18,909 nucleotides of DNA from Clostridiales bacterium (GCA_012512355.1 JAAZEI010000150.1:1-18909), one strand, 5' to 3'. Counted from the first letter of the stretch, positions 1 through 9,847 are shown. Numbers and translations: made by a program. Notes: generated by a model from the sequence alone, not told the origin.

Positions 1-2
1 AG

Positions 3-344
3 CTTGATGAGCTGGCCGGCTTTAACCTGCCCGGCTATGGTGAGGGCGATTGGGGTGCTTTCTCCTACTGGTTTGATGATAACTTAATCAACCAGGCCGC
101 CCTGCTCATCGCCTCGGATGTCACCACGCAGGAGGATCGCAACTACCTGATGCAGATGAAGCTGACCAACGCCCTGGGCCTGACCAAACGCATCCCAAAC
201 TTCTCAGACAGCATCATCGTCGAAGGGTACATCCCCAAACAAAACCTCAGCCAGATCGATTGGCTGATGCTCAATATTTTATACGAGCCCTGGCTCACCC
301 CCGGCATCAACGCCCAGGAAACATATGACCTTCTGTTAGAATAA
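3..344 (+). CDS. C-terminal part of a DUF2927-like protein (5' end cut off by window)
   Basis: An open frame runs from the window edge for 113 codons to TAA at 342-344. The visible part has the order I associate with the C-terminus of DUF2927 proteins: an ALGL motif after a polar helix, a 'SDSII' stretch, then D-W-L-M-L followed by the signature ILYEPWLTPG, close to the family's LYdP-l-pGM pattern. In that family the residue before the ALGL helix is often Glu; here the segment reads QMKLTNALGL. The function of DUF2927 is not established, and any secretion signal would lie outside the window. The gene ends 16 nt before a strong hairpin terminator, so it is the last gene of its transcript and separate from the glucan synthase downstream. 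The family assignment rests on remembered motifs and is moderately sure; that the frame is coding is surer. Confidence 0.6.
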   Translation, partial: LDELAGFNLPGYGEGDWGAFSYWFDDNLINQAALLIASDVTTQEDRNYLMQMKLTNALGLTKRIPNFSDSIIVEGYIPKQNLSQIDWLMLNILYEPWLTPGINAQETYDLLLE

Positions 345-360
345 AATAAAACCCGGACAC

Positions 361-392
361 AAAGGGGAGGCGGACGTTTCGCCTCCCCTTTT
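361..392 (+). terminator. Rho-independent terminator after the DUF2927-like gene
   Basis: A perfect 12-bp stem (AAAGGGGAGGCG at 361-372 with CGCCTCCCCTTT at 380-391) closes a 7-nt loop and ends in a short TTTT run. It begins 16 nt after the stop codon of the upstream gene. The A-rich left arm means it could also act on the minus strand. The short T tract is the only weakness. Confidence 0.8.
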
Positions 393-530
393 CGCAAGGC
401 TGGCTGAGCGATAAGCAATATGCAGTCGTTCGCAGTGCGGACAATAGACTGCATGACAGCCCAATGAAGCACGGAACTTGCCAGCTGAGCATAGCGAGGT
501 TAGGAAGTTGACTATGCGCAATGAAGCAGG

Positions 531-580
531 GACGAAAAGAACCGATGCATCAAAGCATTCATGATGGAGGGTAGTATCAG
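531..580. repeat. Dispersed ~50-bp repeat, copy A
   Basis: Aligned without gaps to 10891-10940, 38 of 50 bases agree by hand count; the core ACCGATGC-TCAAAGCAT is almost invariant. On the minus strand both copies contain an ATGC/GCAT mini-hairpin followed by CGGTT and a T-rich run, so a terminator-like function is possible. Here no minus-strand gene ends just upstream of it. Confidence 0.5.
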
Positions 581-816
581 CGACTCCTTCACAATGAGGA
601 CATTGAACTGTAAAACCCAGGGCCTGGCCTGACAGTTCCTTCCCTTGCATAAACTCACCAAAAAATCTATAATCATAGCATGAGGATACACGTGGCGCAG
701 GCTCAGGGCTCAGACATGGGGTACAGCCCATTCTATTTTTTTGCCCCCTCAGAGGGCTGTTCCCTGATATTTACCTCTTGACCAGCGGTTATTCCTCGGC
801 CCCGCTTCGGGTTTCC

Positions 817-847
817 TTGTTTCAGTGGCCGGGCCATTGTGTAAAAT
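817..847 (+). promoter_or_regulatory. Weak candidate promoter for the glucan synthase gene
   Basis: TTGTTT at 817-822 and TAAAAT at 842-847 are separated by 19 nt, longer than the ideal 17. It lies about 100 nt ahead of the start codon, is the best sigma-A-like pair I see there, and is only tentative. Confidence 0.25.
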
Positions 848-945
848 ATATCACCGGTCAGGATGGCCATGTTTAAATCTTTTTCAAAGGTTTTATTTTA
901 TTTTTCAATGATGATGCTGCCGCCTCGGCGCAAGGAGGAAGATCA

Positions 946-3900
946 ATGAGTTTGGATGCCTATTTAAAGCCCCTGATCATCACTGTCTTTATTATTTTTG
1001 GCATTGGTGTGCTGCTGCGTTATGCCCTGATGTGGCTGGGGAGGTCTCACAAATTTGATACGCGCCTTGCCTCCCTGTCGGCAGAAGAGCTTGATTTGCA
1101 TGAAAAGAACCTCGCCTCCGAGCACGCACTGCTGGGCCGGCAGAATATTTTAAACTGGCCCGTGCCCCGCCTCAAAAGCAACTATGAGTACATCCACGCC
1201 ACCTACACCGACCTCAACGAGGATCTCCAAAAGAAGCAGACCGTGCAGCTGTCCTCAGAATGGCTGCTGGATAACTTCTACCTCATCGAAAGCCAGGTGG
1301 ATGCCCTCAAGCGTGAACTGACCAAGAAGAGCTACCAGCGCCTGCCCGTGCTGGCCACCGGCCCCTTCAAGGGATACGCCCGCGTGTTTGCCATCGCGGC
1401 CGACCTGGTTGCCCACACCGATGGCAACCTGGATGAAGCAAGCCTCAAAACCAGCCTGATGTCCTACCAGTCAAAGATCGTGCTGATGGAGCGTGAGCTG
1501 TGGGCCTTTCCCATCGTGCTGCGCCTGGCGATGATCGAAAACATCCGGATACTTTGCGAGGACATCCAGCGCGCCCAGCACCAGTGGCGCAAAGCAAACC
1601 GAATTTATGACGAATGGCTCAAAAACAAAGACACGGATAAGGAGCTGGCCCTCAAAACCATCACCGACAGCATCAGCGGGATGAAAAAGATCAACGCCAC
1701 GCTCATTGACCACCTGTCCTACCGGCTGCGCCGCTCTGGCTACAACAGCGCGCCGGTCCTGCGGGCGATTGACACGGCGCTGCTCAAGTTTGGGACCAGC
1801 CTGGAAGAAATCACCCAGCAGGAGCACAGCCTGCAGTCCATCAACACGGTCTCCATGGGCAACTCCTTCACCACCCTGCACACCTTGGCGACAATGGACT
1901 TCGCGGACCTGATCGAGTCTGTCAGCAAGGTCGACCAGATTCTGCGGGAAGACCCCGATAGCATCTTCCCCCTGATGGATGCCAACTCCCGCAACCACTA
2001 CAGAAATACAGTCGAAGAAATCGCCTCCATGGTTGGCGTGTCAGAAGTCCATATCGCAAGCGATGCCCTGGAATTGGCCAGACAGTCCTCCCATCACCGG
2101 GCCAATGGCAGCCGGGAAACCCCCCTGCGCAATACGGGGCACGTAGGATACTACCTCATCGGGCAGGGTGTAGAGGCCCTGCGGCGCAAGCAGGGCAAAT
2201 CCGCCGCCTCCTATTGGCGGCCCTTTGGCGCGGACAACAAATTTGCAAAGATTCTTTATTTTGCCACCATTTTCATCATGACCCTGCTCATGACAGCGCT
2301 GGCCCTGTGGTATCCCTATTTTGTCACCGGCGAGAAGAGCCTGCCTTTGCTGATATTAATCGGCCTGGCCATGCTCATCCCGGCTTCGGAGATTGCCATC
2401 AACCTGGTCAACTGGATTGTCACCCGCTCCCTCAAGCCCGCCTTCTTCCCCCGTCTTGAACTCAAAGGGGGGATCCCAGGCGATATGACCACCATGGTGG
2501 TTGTCCCCACCCTGCTGCTGGACCCGGGCCGGGTGAAAAGCCTGGTGGCCAATATGGAAGAGCACTACCTGGCCAACCGCGAGAAGAACCTGTATTTTAC
2601 CCTCGTCAGCGCCTTTCGCGATTCAGATGCCCAGGCAGAGGAGGATGACGAGCTGCTGCTGGAAACCGCCCTGCTGGAAACCAAAGCCCTCAACCAGCAA
2701 TATGCGCAGCCCGGCCAGGATATCTTCTTTTTCTGCCACAGAGAGCGCCAATTTGACAAAAAAAACAATGTCTGGATAGGCTGGGAGCGCAAAAGAGGCG
2801 CCTTGATGGAGTTCAATGACCTTCTTTTGGGCTCTGACAAGACCAGCTTCACTGTGATGTCAAACCAGGACATGGCCAGCCTGGGCATCCAGTACATCAT
2901 CACCCTGGACAGCGATACCATCCTGCCCATCGGCATGGCCAGAAAATTAATCGGCGCGATGGCGCACCCGCTCAACCGCCCCGTCATCGACCCCAAAAAA
3001 GGGATTGTCACCAGCGGCTACGGCCTCATGCAGCCGCGCATTGACGTGGACGTGGAGAGCTCCAACAAATCCATCTTCTCCAAAATATTTACCGATCAGG
3101 GCGGCATCGACCCCTATGCCAACGCCATTTCCGATGTATATCAGGATTTGTTTGGCGAGGGCATCTTCACGGGCAAAGGCATCTACGACCTCAAGGCCTT
3201 CCAGACGGTGCTGGAAGATGTCATCCCTGAAAACACCATCCTCAGCCACGACCTGCTGGAGGGGTCTTTCATCCGGGCGGCGCTGGTATCTGACCTCAAA
3301 TTCATCGACTCTTTCCCCTCGGGCTACTACGCCTACTCCGCCCGCATGCACAGGTGGATTCGGGGGGACTGGCAATTGGTGCGCTATCTTTTCCCCAGAA
3401 TCCTCGACCGCAAGCGCAACAAAATCCGCAATCCCCTGTCCAAACTGTCACGGTGGAAAATGTTCGACAACCTGCGTCGCAGCCTCGTGGCGCCGGCCAT
3501 CATGCTGCTTGCGGCACTCAGCTTCAGCATTCTGCCCGGCAGCCTGGCCTTCTGGCTGACCTCTGTTGTGCTGGCCTCCCAGGTCCCTCTGCTGATGTCG
3601 CTGATTAACCGTCTTTTCTCCCCCTGGTTCCCCAGGGGAAAGACCAAGCGGCATGTACCGCAGATTACCGGGGTCAAGGCAGCCTTCCTGCAGGGGCTTT
3701 TGCAGTTCATCTTCCTGCCCCAGCAGGCCGCGCTGTCACTGAGCGCCATCACCATCACCCTGGGGCGCGTGTTTTTTACCAAACGCAATCTGCTGCAGTG
3801 GACCCCCTCCGCCGAGGTTGAGAAGACGCAGAAAAACTCCCTCAAAAGCTATATCAGAGAGATGAGCCCTTCCTGGTGGGCGGCCGCCATTGTGCTGGCG

Positions 3901-6900
3901 CTGACCCTGCTGTTTGTCCCTGCTTTTTACCCCATCGGCATCACCTTTGCCCTGCTGTGGGCCAGCGCGCCTTTTGTGGCGTTTTACGTCAGTCAGGACC
4001 AGGTTGAAGAAGCCTTTGAAGCCTCGCCCGGTGACCTGGCCAAGCTGGGTATGATTGCCAGAAAGACCTGGCGCTATTTTGAAGAGTTCTCCAACAGCAA
4101 AAACAATTACCTCATCCCCGACAACTACCAGGAAAATCCGCCCAGGGGCATAGCGCCCAGGACATCGCCCACCAACATCGGCCTGGGCCTGCTGGCCGTT
4201 CTCTCCGCGCGGGATTTTGGCTACATTGGCTCCCACGAGATGATCAAGCTGCTGGACAGAACCCTCGATACGATGGACGTGATGGTCAAGTGGAACGGGC
4301 ACCTGTACAACTGGTACGATACCCGCAGCTTAAAGCCGCTGCGCCCCCGCTATGTCTCCACCGTTGACTCAGGCAACCTCGCGGGCTACCTCATTACCCT
4401 GGAGCAAGGGCTCAAGGCCTACCTGTACACCCCGCTGGTGGATCAGCGCTTTCTCCAGGGCATTCTCGATACCCTGGCCTGCGCCTCCCAGCAGGATTCC
4501 GCTGCCTTCCACCGGGTATCTTCTGTCCTCACGCGCCTGGACAAAGAGCCTCTGACCCTCCTGGGCTGGAGCGATATCATTCACCTGCTCTACCAGGAAG
4601 ATGTCATTCACAATGTGAAAACCCAGGTATGGGAATCCAAGATGGACCGCATGGGCCGTCTGTTCAAGCGGGAAATGCTGCTGCTCACCCCCTTTGTTAC
4701 CCTGCTGCCCAGGACCTACGAAGTATTTGACCATAGCACCGGCGCCGATGAATTGGCGCAGCTGCATGAATTGGTAGGCCCCCTGGAGCGTCACCATGCG
4801 CTGGCTGACATGCCGGGCATTTACGCCGCTGCGGTTGAGCAAATTGGCCGCATGACCCCGCGCTACACGGAAGTCCCCGGCCAGGAAAACCGGCTGGCCT
4901 TCCTGCAGGAGCTGGAAGGGATGCTCATCAACGCCGCGGTCAACACGCAGATGTTTATCACCCGATACGAGCAGACAATCTCCCGCGTCGCGAAGATGAG
5001 CCTGGACATGAAGTTTGCCCCCCTGTATGTGCCGCGCAAAAAGCTGTTTTCGCTGGGCTACAACATTGATGAGGACAAACTGACCAAGACCTACTACGAC
5101 CTGCTGGCCTCGGAGGCCAGACAGACAAGCTATATCGCCATCGCCAGGGGCGAAGTCCCCCAGTCGCACTGGTTTAAGATGGGGCGCAGCCTGGTGGCGA
5201 TGGATGGCTACAAGGGCCTAGTCTCCTGGTCGGGCACCATGTTTGAATACCTGATGCCCCTGCTGCTGATGAAAAACTATAAAAACACCCTGCTGGATGA
5301 AAGCTACTCTTTTGTCATCGACAATCAGAAGAAGTACGGCAAACAAAGAAAGATGCCCTGGGGCGTCTCCGAATCCGCCTTCAACTCGCTTGACATCCAC
5401 AACGATTACCAGTACAAGGCCATCGGCGTGCCCTGGCTGGGACTCAAAAGGGGCCTGATTGAAGACGCGGTGGCCTCCACCTATTCAACCTTCCTGGCCC
5501 TGATGGTCGACCCGGCCAGCGCCCTGCAAAACATCGCCTACCTGGAGCAGGAAGGTGCTGAGGGACCCTACGGCTTCTATGAGGCCCTGGACTATACGCC
5601 CGAGCGGCTGCTGTATGGCCGCAATCACGCCATCATCAAGAGCTACATGGCCCACCACCAGGGCATGAGCCTGCTGTCAATTAACAACTTCCTGCACGGC
5701 AACCTCATGCAGGAGCGCTTCTTGGCCGACCGGGAAATGCACGCCGCGCGCCTGCTGCTGTGGGAAAAGGTGCCGGACACCCTGCTTTTGCCCAAACCCA
5801 AAAAGGAAATCACCCAGCCCGCCAAGATGGATGAATTTGATGAGCGCAGCCCCATGCGCACTTATGGCCTGCCAGACCCCGTGCTGCCCAAGGTGCACAT
5901 CCTGTCAAACGGCAACTTCTCCACCTTCCTCACCGACCGCGGCACCGGCTTTAGCACCAACAAAATCGTCAATGTGACCCGCTGGCGCGAAGACCGCACC
6001 CTGGATCCCTATGGCATGTTCTTCTACATCAGAAATGCCCACACAAACGAGGTCTGGTCCGCCGCCTACGCGCCCCTTGGCACCATCCCCCAGGAATACG
6101 AAGTAATATTCACCTCCGACAAAGCCACCTACAGGCGTGTTGACGGCGACATCGAAACCACCACCGAGGTGACCATCGCCTCTGCTGACAATGTCGAGTT
6201 TCGCAGGATCACCCTCAAAAACAACGGCACAGAACGCTGCGTGCTGGACATCACCAGCTACCTTGAAGTGGTGCTGGCCCCCCAAGCGGCCGATGTGGCG
6301 CACCCGGCTTTCAGCAACCTGTTTGTCGAAACCAGCTACCGCGCTGACAAAGACTATGTCCTGGCCACCAGGCGCCCCCGCAGCGACAGCGAAAAGGACA
6401 TCTGGCTGGGCAGCACCATCGTCACCGAGAGCGATGTGGTGGGCAAAATGCAGTATGAAACCGACCGGATGCAATTTCTGGGCCGGGACAACAATGTCAA
6501 AACCCCCGTTGCCATAGAAAGCGGAAGGCCCCTGTCCCAGACCGTGGGCTCGGTGCTTGACCCGGTGATGAGTCTGCGCGAGAGCCTGCAGATAGAGCCC
6601 GGGAAGAGCGCCAACCTCACCTTTGTCACAGCGCTAAGCCAGAGCAGCGAAGCGCTGGTGCTGCTGCTGGACCGCTACGCCACCTGCGCTGAAGTATCCC
6701 AGGCCTTCCAGGTCGCCCTGGCCCGCAGCAAGGTTGAAACAAAATACCTGGGCCTGAGCGCCACCCAAATCGAATTCTTCCAGAACATGCTGTCTGATAT
6801 CCTGTTCATCAGCCCCCGAAAGAGGCTGCAGGGCGCTGTCATCCCCAGAAGCACCAAAGGACAGGCAACCCTCTGGCAGTATGGCATTTCAGGTGATCTG

Positions 6901-9717
6901 CCCATCGTGCTGCTGACCCTTAAAAAAGACGACCAGATGGAGCTGCTCATCGAGCTGCTCAAGGCGCACGAATATTGGTGGCTGATGGGCCTGAAGGTTG
7001 ACCTGGTGGTCATTTCAGACGAAGTGTACAGCTATGACAACTCCCTGCACACGCTCATTCTCGACATTGTCTCCCTGCCCCAAAAGCAGTTTGTTCTCAA
7101 CCGCGCCGGCAGCATCTATGTCCTCAACAAGGACAGCATGCAGCCCGATGATGTGAAATTCATCGAGGCGATTGCCAGAATCACCCTGCACGGCGACTCG
7201 GGGACGCTGGAAACGCAGATGACCCTGCAGGCAGGCGATACCCTGCCGCTGCAAAAACTGTTTGGCAGAAAGCCCCCGGTCGCCTTTGCCCCTGCCGCCA
7301 TACAGCCGCTTTACCTGCAGTACTACAACGGCCTGGGCGGCTTCAGCCCCGATGGCAACGAATATGTCATCCGCCTTGAAAACGACCAGACCACACCGGC
7401 CCCCTGGGTCAATGTGCTGGCAAATGAAGATTTTGGCTTTATCGCTTCAGGCTCGGGCTCCGGCTTTACCTGGCATGGCAACAGCCGCGAAAACAAGCTG
7501 ACCCCCTGGTCAAACGACGCCGTCTCTGACGATCCGGGCGAGGCCTTCTACATCACCGACATGGACAGCGGCGAAATCTTCACCCCCACTGCCCTGCCCA
7601 TCCGCGGAGACGAGCCCTACAACATCATTCACGGCTTTGGCTATACAAGGTTTGAACACGAAAGCCACGGCATCTCCCAGAAAATGACCCAGTTTGTACC
7701 GCTGGACAGCGCAGTCAAGCTCAGCCTGATCACCCTTTTAAACAACTCCGGGCAAAAACGCACGCTGACGGTGACCTATTACATGCGCCCTGTGTTGGGG
7801 GTGAGCGATCAGTCAACTGCCATGCACATCCAGACGAGCGTATCGCCCGACGGCGCGTTGCTGATTGAAAACCCCTATCAAAACTCCGAAGGGGCCGAAA
7901 TCTGCTTTATCGATGTCTCCATGACGAAGCGCTGGGTGACAGGCGACCGCGAAGAGTTCTTTGGCGCGGGCGACATGGCCTCCCCCGACAGCCTGCTGCG
8001 CGAAAGGCTGTCAGGCGCTGTGGGCACCGGCCTTGACCCCTGCGGCGCGATGCAGGTCAGGTTTACCCTGCAGCCCGGCGAGAGCCGCGAGCTGGTGTAT
8101 CAGCTGGGCGCCGCTTCCAGCCTCATCGAGGTGGATAAGCTGTCCCTGCGCTACCAGAATGTCGGCGAGGCCAAAGAATCGCTGCGCCTTGTCAAAGAGT
8201 TCTGGAAAAACAAGCTCGAAAGCACCATCGTCAAGACCCCCACCCGTTCCATGAACCTGATGCTCAACGGCTGGCTGCAGTACCAGGTCGTTGCCTGCAG
8301 GCTCTGGGCGCGCTCTGCCTTCTACCAGGCCGGCGGCGCTTACGGGTACAGGGACCAACTGCAGGATTGCCTCTCCGTGGCTTATGAATGGCCCCACATC
8401 GCGCGCGCGCAGATACTGCACCATGCCCGGCACCAGTTCCTTGAAGGCGACGTGCAGCACTGGTGGCATGAAGGCGGCGGCGGCATCCGCTCACGCATCA
8501 CCGACGACCGCCTGTGGCTGCCCTACGTGACAGCTGAATACATCCGCATCACAGGCGACCGCGATATCCTGCACGAAATGCAGCCCTTCCTGGAGGACGC
8601 GCCCCTGGCCGAAGGCGAGGACGAGCGCTACTCAACACCCGGTATCTCAGCCTTTGAGTCAACCCTGTATGACCACTGCCTGCGCGCCATTGAAATCTCC
8701 CTGCAGTTTGGCGAGCACGGCCTGCCCCTGATGGGAACGGGCGACTGGAATGACGGCATGAATGCCGTGGGCGAAGAGGGCAAGGGCGAAAGTGTGTGGA
8801 TGGGCTGGTTCCTGGCCACGGTCCTGCAAATGTTTGCCCCCATGTGCACCCTGATGGGCGAGGAGGAGCAAGCAGAAAAATACCTCCAAATCAGAAAAAC
8901 AACCCTGGCGGCCATTGAAGAGCATGCCTGGGACGGCAACTGGTACCGACGCGCCTACTTTGATGATGGCAGCGTGATGGGTTCCGCCCAAAACATCGAG
9001 TGCAAGATCGACTCCATCTCCCAGACCTGGGCGGTCATCTCCGGCGGTGCGGATCCGCAAAGGGCGCAGACGGCCATGAACTCCCTGCTGGTGCATCTCG
9101 TTGACTTTGAAAACGGCCTCATGAAGCTGCTGACCCCGCCCTTTAACAACGCGGAGTCAGACCCGGGCTACATCAAGGCCTATGTGCCGGGCGTGCGTGA
9201 AAACGGCGGACAGTACAGCCACGCCGCTGCCTGGGTCATCATCGCCTTTGCAAAAATCGGCGATGGCGACAGGGCATGGGAACTGTTCCGGCTCATCAAC
9301 CCCATCAAGCACACCGGCAGCCGGAGAGAAACCTTCCGCTACAAGGTAGAGCCCTATGTCATGGCGGCCGACGTCTACACCGCCTACCCCCACGAAGGCC
9401 GCGGCGGCTGGACCTGGTACACAGGCAGCGACGGCTGGATGTACAGGGCCGGCCTTGAAAACATACTGGGCCTGCAGAAAAATGCCGACACCATGGTGAT
9501 GGATCCCTGTATCCCCAGAAACTGGAGCGACTATGAACTGGCCTACCGCTTCATGGACACCAACTATGCCATCAAAGTCAGTAACCCTGAAAACATCAGC
9601 CGGGGCGTGCGATCCATCACACTCGATGGCATCCTCTCCCCCGGCAATACCTTCCCCCTGGTCAACGACGGCCAGGATCACGAGGTGCAAGTCACCATGG
9701 GCGCAGCGGAGGCTTAA
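946..9717 (+). CDS. Cyclic beta-1,2-glucan synthase (GT84-cyclisation-GH94)
   Basis: This 2923-residue protein has the NdvB/Cgs layout and about the usual size (near 2850). It should take UDP-glucose at the membrane, build a beta-1,2-glucan, cyclise it and trim its length. Membrane segments are seen near residues 9-31, 435-458, 465-490, 850-885, 912-945 and 978-1015. The GT84 core between them has D-S-D at 655-657, FTGKG near 740, SHDLLEG at 767-773 and RWIRGDWQ at 803-810. A glycoamylase-like cyclisation domain (family later named GH189, from memory) includes GFYEALDY with E1546 and HHQGMS from H1570. Carbohydrate-binding and GH94 parts follow from about 1655 to the end: GGAYGYRDQLQD, GDWNDG at 2599-2604 with the catalytic-type Asp, and GGQYSHAAAW with H2759. 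All key motifs are present, so it should be active. The start has AAGGAGGA at 932-939, 6 nt ahead. It stands alone between two terminators, with no exporter gene beside it. Confidence 0.95.
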   Translation: MSLDAYLKPLIITVFIIFGIGVLLRYALMWLGRSHKFDTRLASLSAEELDLHEKNLASEHALLGRQNILNWPVPRLKSNYEYIHATYTDLNEDLQKKQTVQLSSEWLLDNFYLIESQVDALKRELTKKSYQRLPVLATGPFKGYARVFAIAADLVAHTDGNLDEASLKTSLMSYQSKIVLMERELWAFPIVLRLAMIENIRILCEDIQRAQHQWRKANRIYDEWLKNKDTDKELALKTITDSISGMKKINATLIDHLSYRLRRSGYNSAPVLRAIDTALLKFGTSLEEITQQEHSLQSINTVSMGNSFTTLHTLATMDFADLIESVSKVDQILREDPDSIFPLMDANSRNHYRNTVEEIASMVGVSEVHIASDALELARQSSHHRANGSRETPLRNTGHVGYYLIGQGVEALRRKQGKSAASYWRPFGADNKFAKILYFATIFIMTLLMTALALWYPYFVTGEKSLPLLILIGLAMLIPASEIAINLVNWIVTRSLKPAFFPRLELKGGIPGDMTTMVVVPTLLLDPGRVKSLVANMEEHYLANREKNLYFTLVSAFRDSDAQAEEDDELLLETALLETKALNQQYAQPGQDIFFFCHRERQFDKKNNVWIGWERKRGALMEFNDLLLGSDKTSFTVMSNQDMASLGIQYIITLDSDTILPIGMARKLIGAMAHPLNRPVIDPKKGIVTSGYGLMQPRIDVDVESSNKSIFSKIFTDQGGIDPYANAISDVYQDLFGEGIFTGKGIYDLKAFQTVLEDVIPENTILSHDLLEGSFIRAALVSDLKFIDSFPSGYYAYSARMHRWIRGDWQLVRYLFPRILDRKRNKIRNPLSKLSRWKMFDNLRRSLVAPAIMLLAALSFSILPGSLAFWLTSVVLASQVPLLMSLINRLFSPWFPRGKTKRHVPQITGVKAAFLQGLLQFIFLPQQAALSLSAITITLGRVFFTKRNLLQWTPSAEVEKTQKNSLKSYIREMSPSWWAAAIVLALTLLFVPAFYPIGITFALLWASAPFVAFYVSQDQVEEAFEASPGDLAKLGMIARKTWRYFEEFSNSKNNYLIPDNYQENPPRGIAPRTSPTNIGLGLLAVLSARDFGYIGSHEMIKLLDRTLDTMDVMVKWNGHLYNWYDTRSLKPLRPRYVSTVDSGNLAGYLITLEQGLKAYLYTPLVDQRFLQGILDTLACASQQDSAAFHRVSSVLTRLDKEPLTLLGWSDIIHLLYQEDVIHNVKTQVWESKMDRMGRLFKREMLLLTPFVTLLPRTYEVFDHSTGADELAQLHELVGPLERHHALADMPGIYAAAVEQIGRMTPRYTEVPGQENRLAFLQELEGMLINAAVNTQMFITRYEQTISRVAKMSLDMKFAPLYVPRKKLFSLGYNIDEDKLTKTYYDLLASEARQTSYIAIARGEVPQSHWFKMGRSLVAMDGYKGLVSWSGTMFEYLMPLLLMKNYKNTLLDESYSFVIDNQKKYGKQRKMPWGVSESAFNSLDIHNDYQYKAIGVPWLGLKRGLIEDAVASTYSTFLALMVDPASALQNIAYLEQEGAEGPYGFYEALDYTPERLLYGRNHAIIKSYMAHHQGMSLLSINNFLHGNLMQERFLADREMHAARLLLWEKVPDTLLLPKPKKEITQPAKMDEFDERSPMRTYGLPDPVLPKVHILSNGNFSTFLTDRGTGFSTNKIVNVTRWREDRTLDPYGMFFYIRNAHTNEVWSAAYAPLGTIPQEYEVIFTSDKATYRRVDGDIETTTEVTIASADNVEFRRITLKNNGTERCVLDITSYLEVVLAPQAADVAHPAFSNLFVETSYRADKDYVLATRRPRSDSEKDIWLGSTIVTESDVVGKMQYETDRMQFLGRDNNVKTPVAIESGRPLSQTVGSVLDPVMSLRESLQIEPGKSANLTFVTALSQSSEALVLLLDRYATCAEVSQAFQVALARSKVETKYLGLSATQIEFFQNMLSDILFISPRKRLQGAVIPRSTKGQATLWQYGISGDLPIVLLTLKKDDQMELLIELLKAHEYWWLMGLKVDLVVISDEVYSYDNSLHTLILDIVSLPQKQFVLNRAGSIYVLNKDSMQPDDVKFIEAIARITLHGDSGTLETQMTLQAGDTLPLQKLFGRKPPVAFAPAAIQPLYLQYYNGLGGFSPDGNEYVIRLENDQTTPAPWVNVLANEDFGFIASGSGSGFTWHGNSRENKLTPWSNDAVSDDPGEAFYITDMDSGEIFTPTALPIRGDEPYNIIHGFGYTRFEHESHGISQKMTQFVPLDSAVKLSLITLLNNSGQKRTLTVTYYMRPVLGVSDQSTAMHIQTSVSPDGALLIENPYQNSEGAEICFIDVSMTKRWVTGDREEFFGAGDMASPDSLLRERLSGAVGTGLDPCGAMQVRFTLQPGESRELVYQLGAASSLIEVDKLSLRYQNVGEAKESLRLVKEFWKNKLESTIVKTPTRSMNLMLNGWLQYQVVACRLWARSAFYQAGGAYGYRDQLQDCLSVAYEWPHIARAQILHHARHQFLEGDVQHWWHEGGGGIRSRITDDRLWLPYVTAEYIRITGDRDILHEMQPFLEDAPLAEGEDERYSTPGISAFESTLYDHCLRAIEISLQFGEHGLPLMGTGDWNDGMNAVGEEGKGESVWMGWFLATVLQMFAPMCTLMGEEEQAEKYLQIRKTTLAAIEEHAWDGNWYRRAYFDDGSVMGSAQNIECKIDSISQTWAVISGGADPQRAQTAMNSLLVHLVDFENGLMKLLTPPFNNAESDPGYIKAYVPGVRENGGQYSHAAAWVIIAFAKIGDGDRAWELFRLINPIKHTGSRRETFRYKVEPYVMAADVYTAYPHEGRGGWTWYTGSDGWMYRAGLENILGLQKNADTMVMDPCIPRNWSDYELAYRFMDTNYAIKVSNPENISRGVRSITLDGILSPGNTFPLVNDGQDHEVQVTMGAAEA

Positions 9718-9747
9718 GGCCCCTGCTCCCTTCACTGCCAGCACATC

Positions 9748-9781
9748 AAAAGCCGCAGATTCGTATGAGTCTGCGGCTTTT
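9748..9781 (+). terminator. Rho-independent terminator after the glucan synthase gene
   Basis: A perfect 12-bp stem (AAAAGCCGCAGA at 9748-9759 with TCTGCGGCTTTT at 9770-9781) encloses a 10-nt loop. It starts 30 nt after the stop codon. The A tract on the left arm makes it usable from the minus strand as well, where it could end transcripts of the pRiA4b-like gene. Confidence 0.88.
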
Positions 9782-9847
9782 ATGTCGAGAATTCTGCTAT
9801 TGTTTAATTATTCCGGTAAGCGAATACCACCCTTTGATTTGTTTGTA

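Larger units (their letters stand above)
393..930. other. 600-base gene gap before the glucan synthase gene
   Basis: No plus-strand gene is visible here. On the minus strand an open frame (stop at 336-338, possible ATG at 648-650, about 104 codons) carries two CPHC knuckles about 50 residues apart. It reads straight through the terminator at 361-392 and overlaps the end of the upstream gene. Its ribosome binding site (GGTGAG) sits only 3 nt from the ATG, so I do not call it a gene. The stretch also contains one copy of a dispersed repeat (531-580) and a short local repeat (CAATGAAGCA at about 463 and 520). It reads as repeat-derived or decayed intergenic DNA. Confidence 0.5.

Noticed and set aside
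1471..1998. Long minus-strand open frame (175 codons) inside the glucan synthase gene, with several others such as 3736-4302, 4369-5169, 5905-6474 and 9157-9744
   Set aside because: They lie antisense to a gene with full domain evidence, show no recognisable motifs, and are expected shadows in GC-rich coding DNA.
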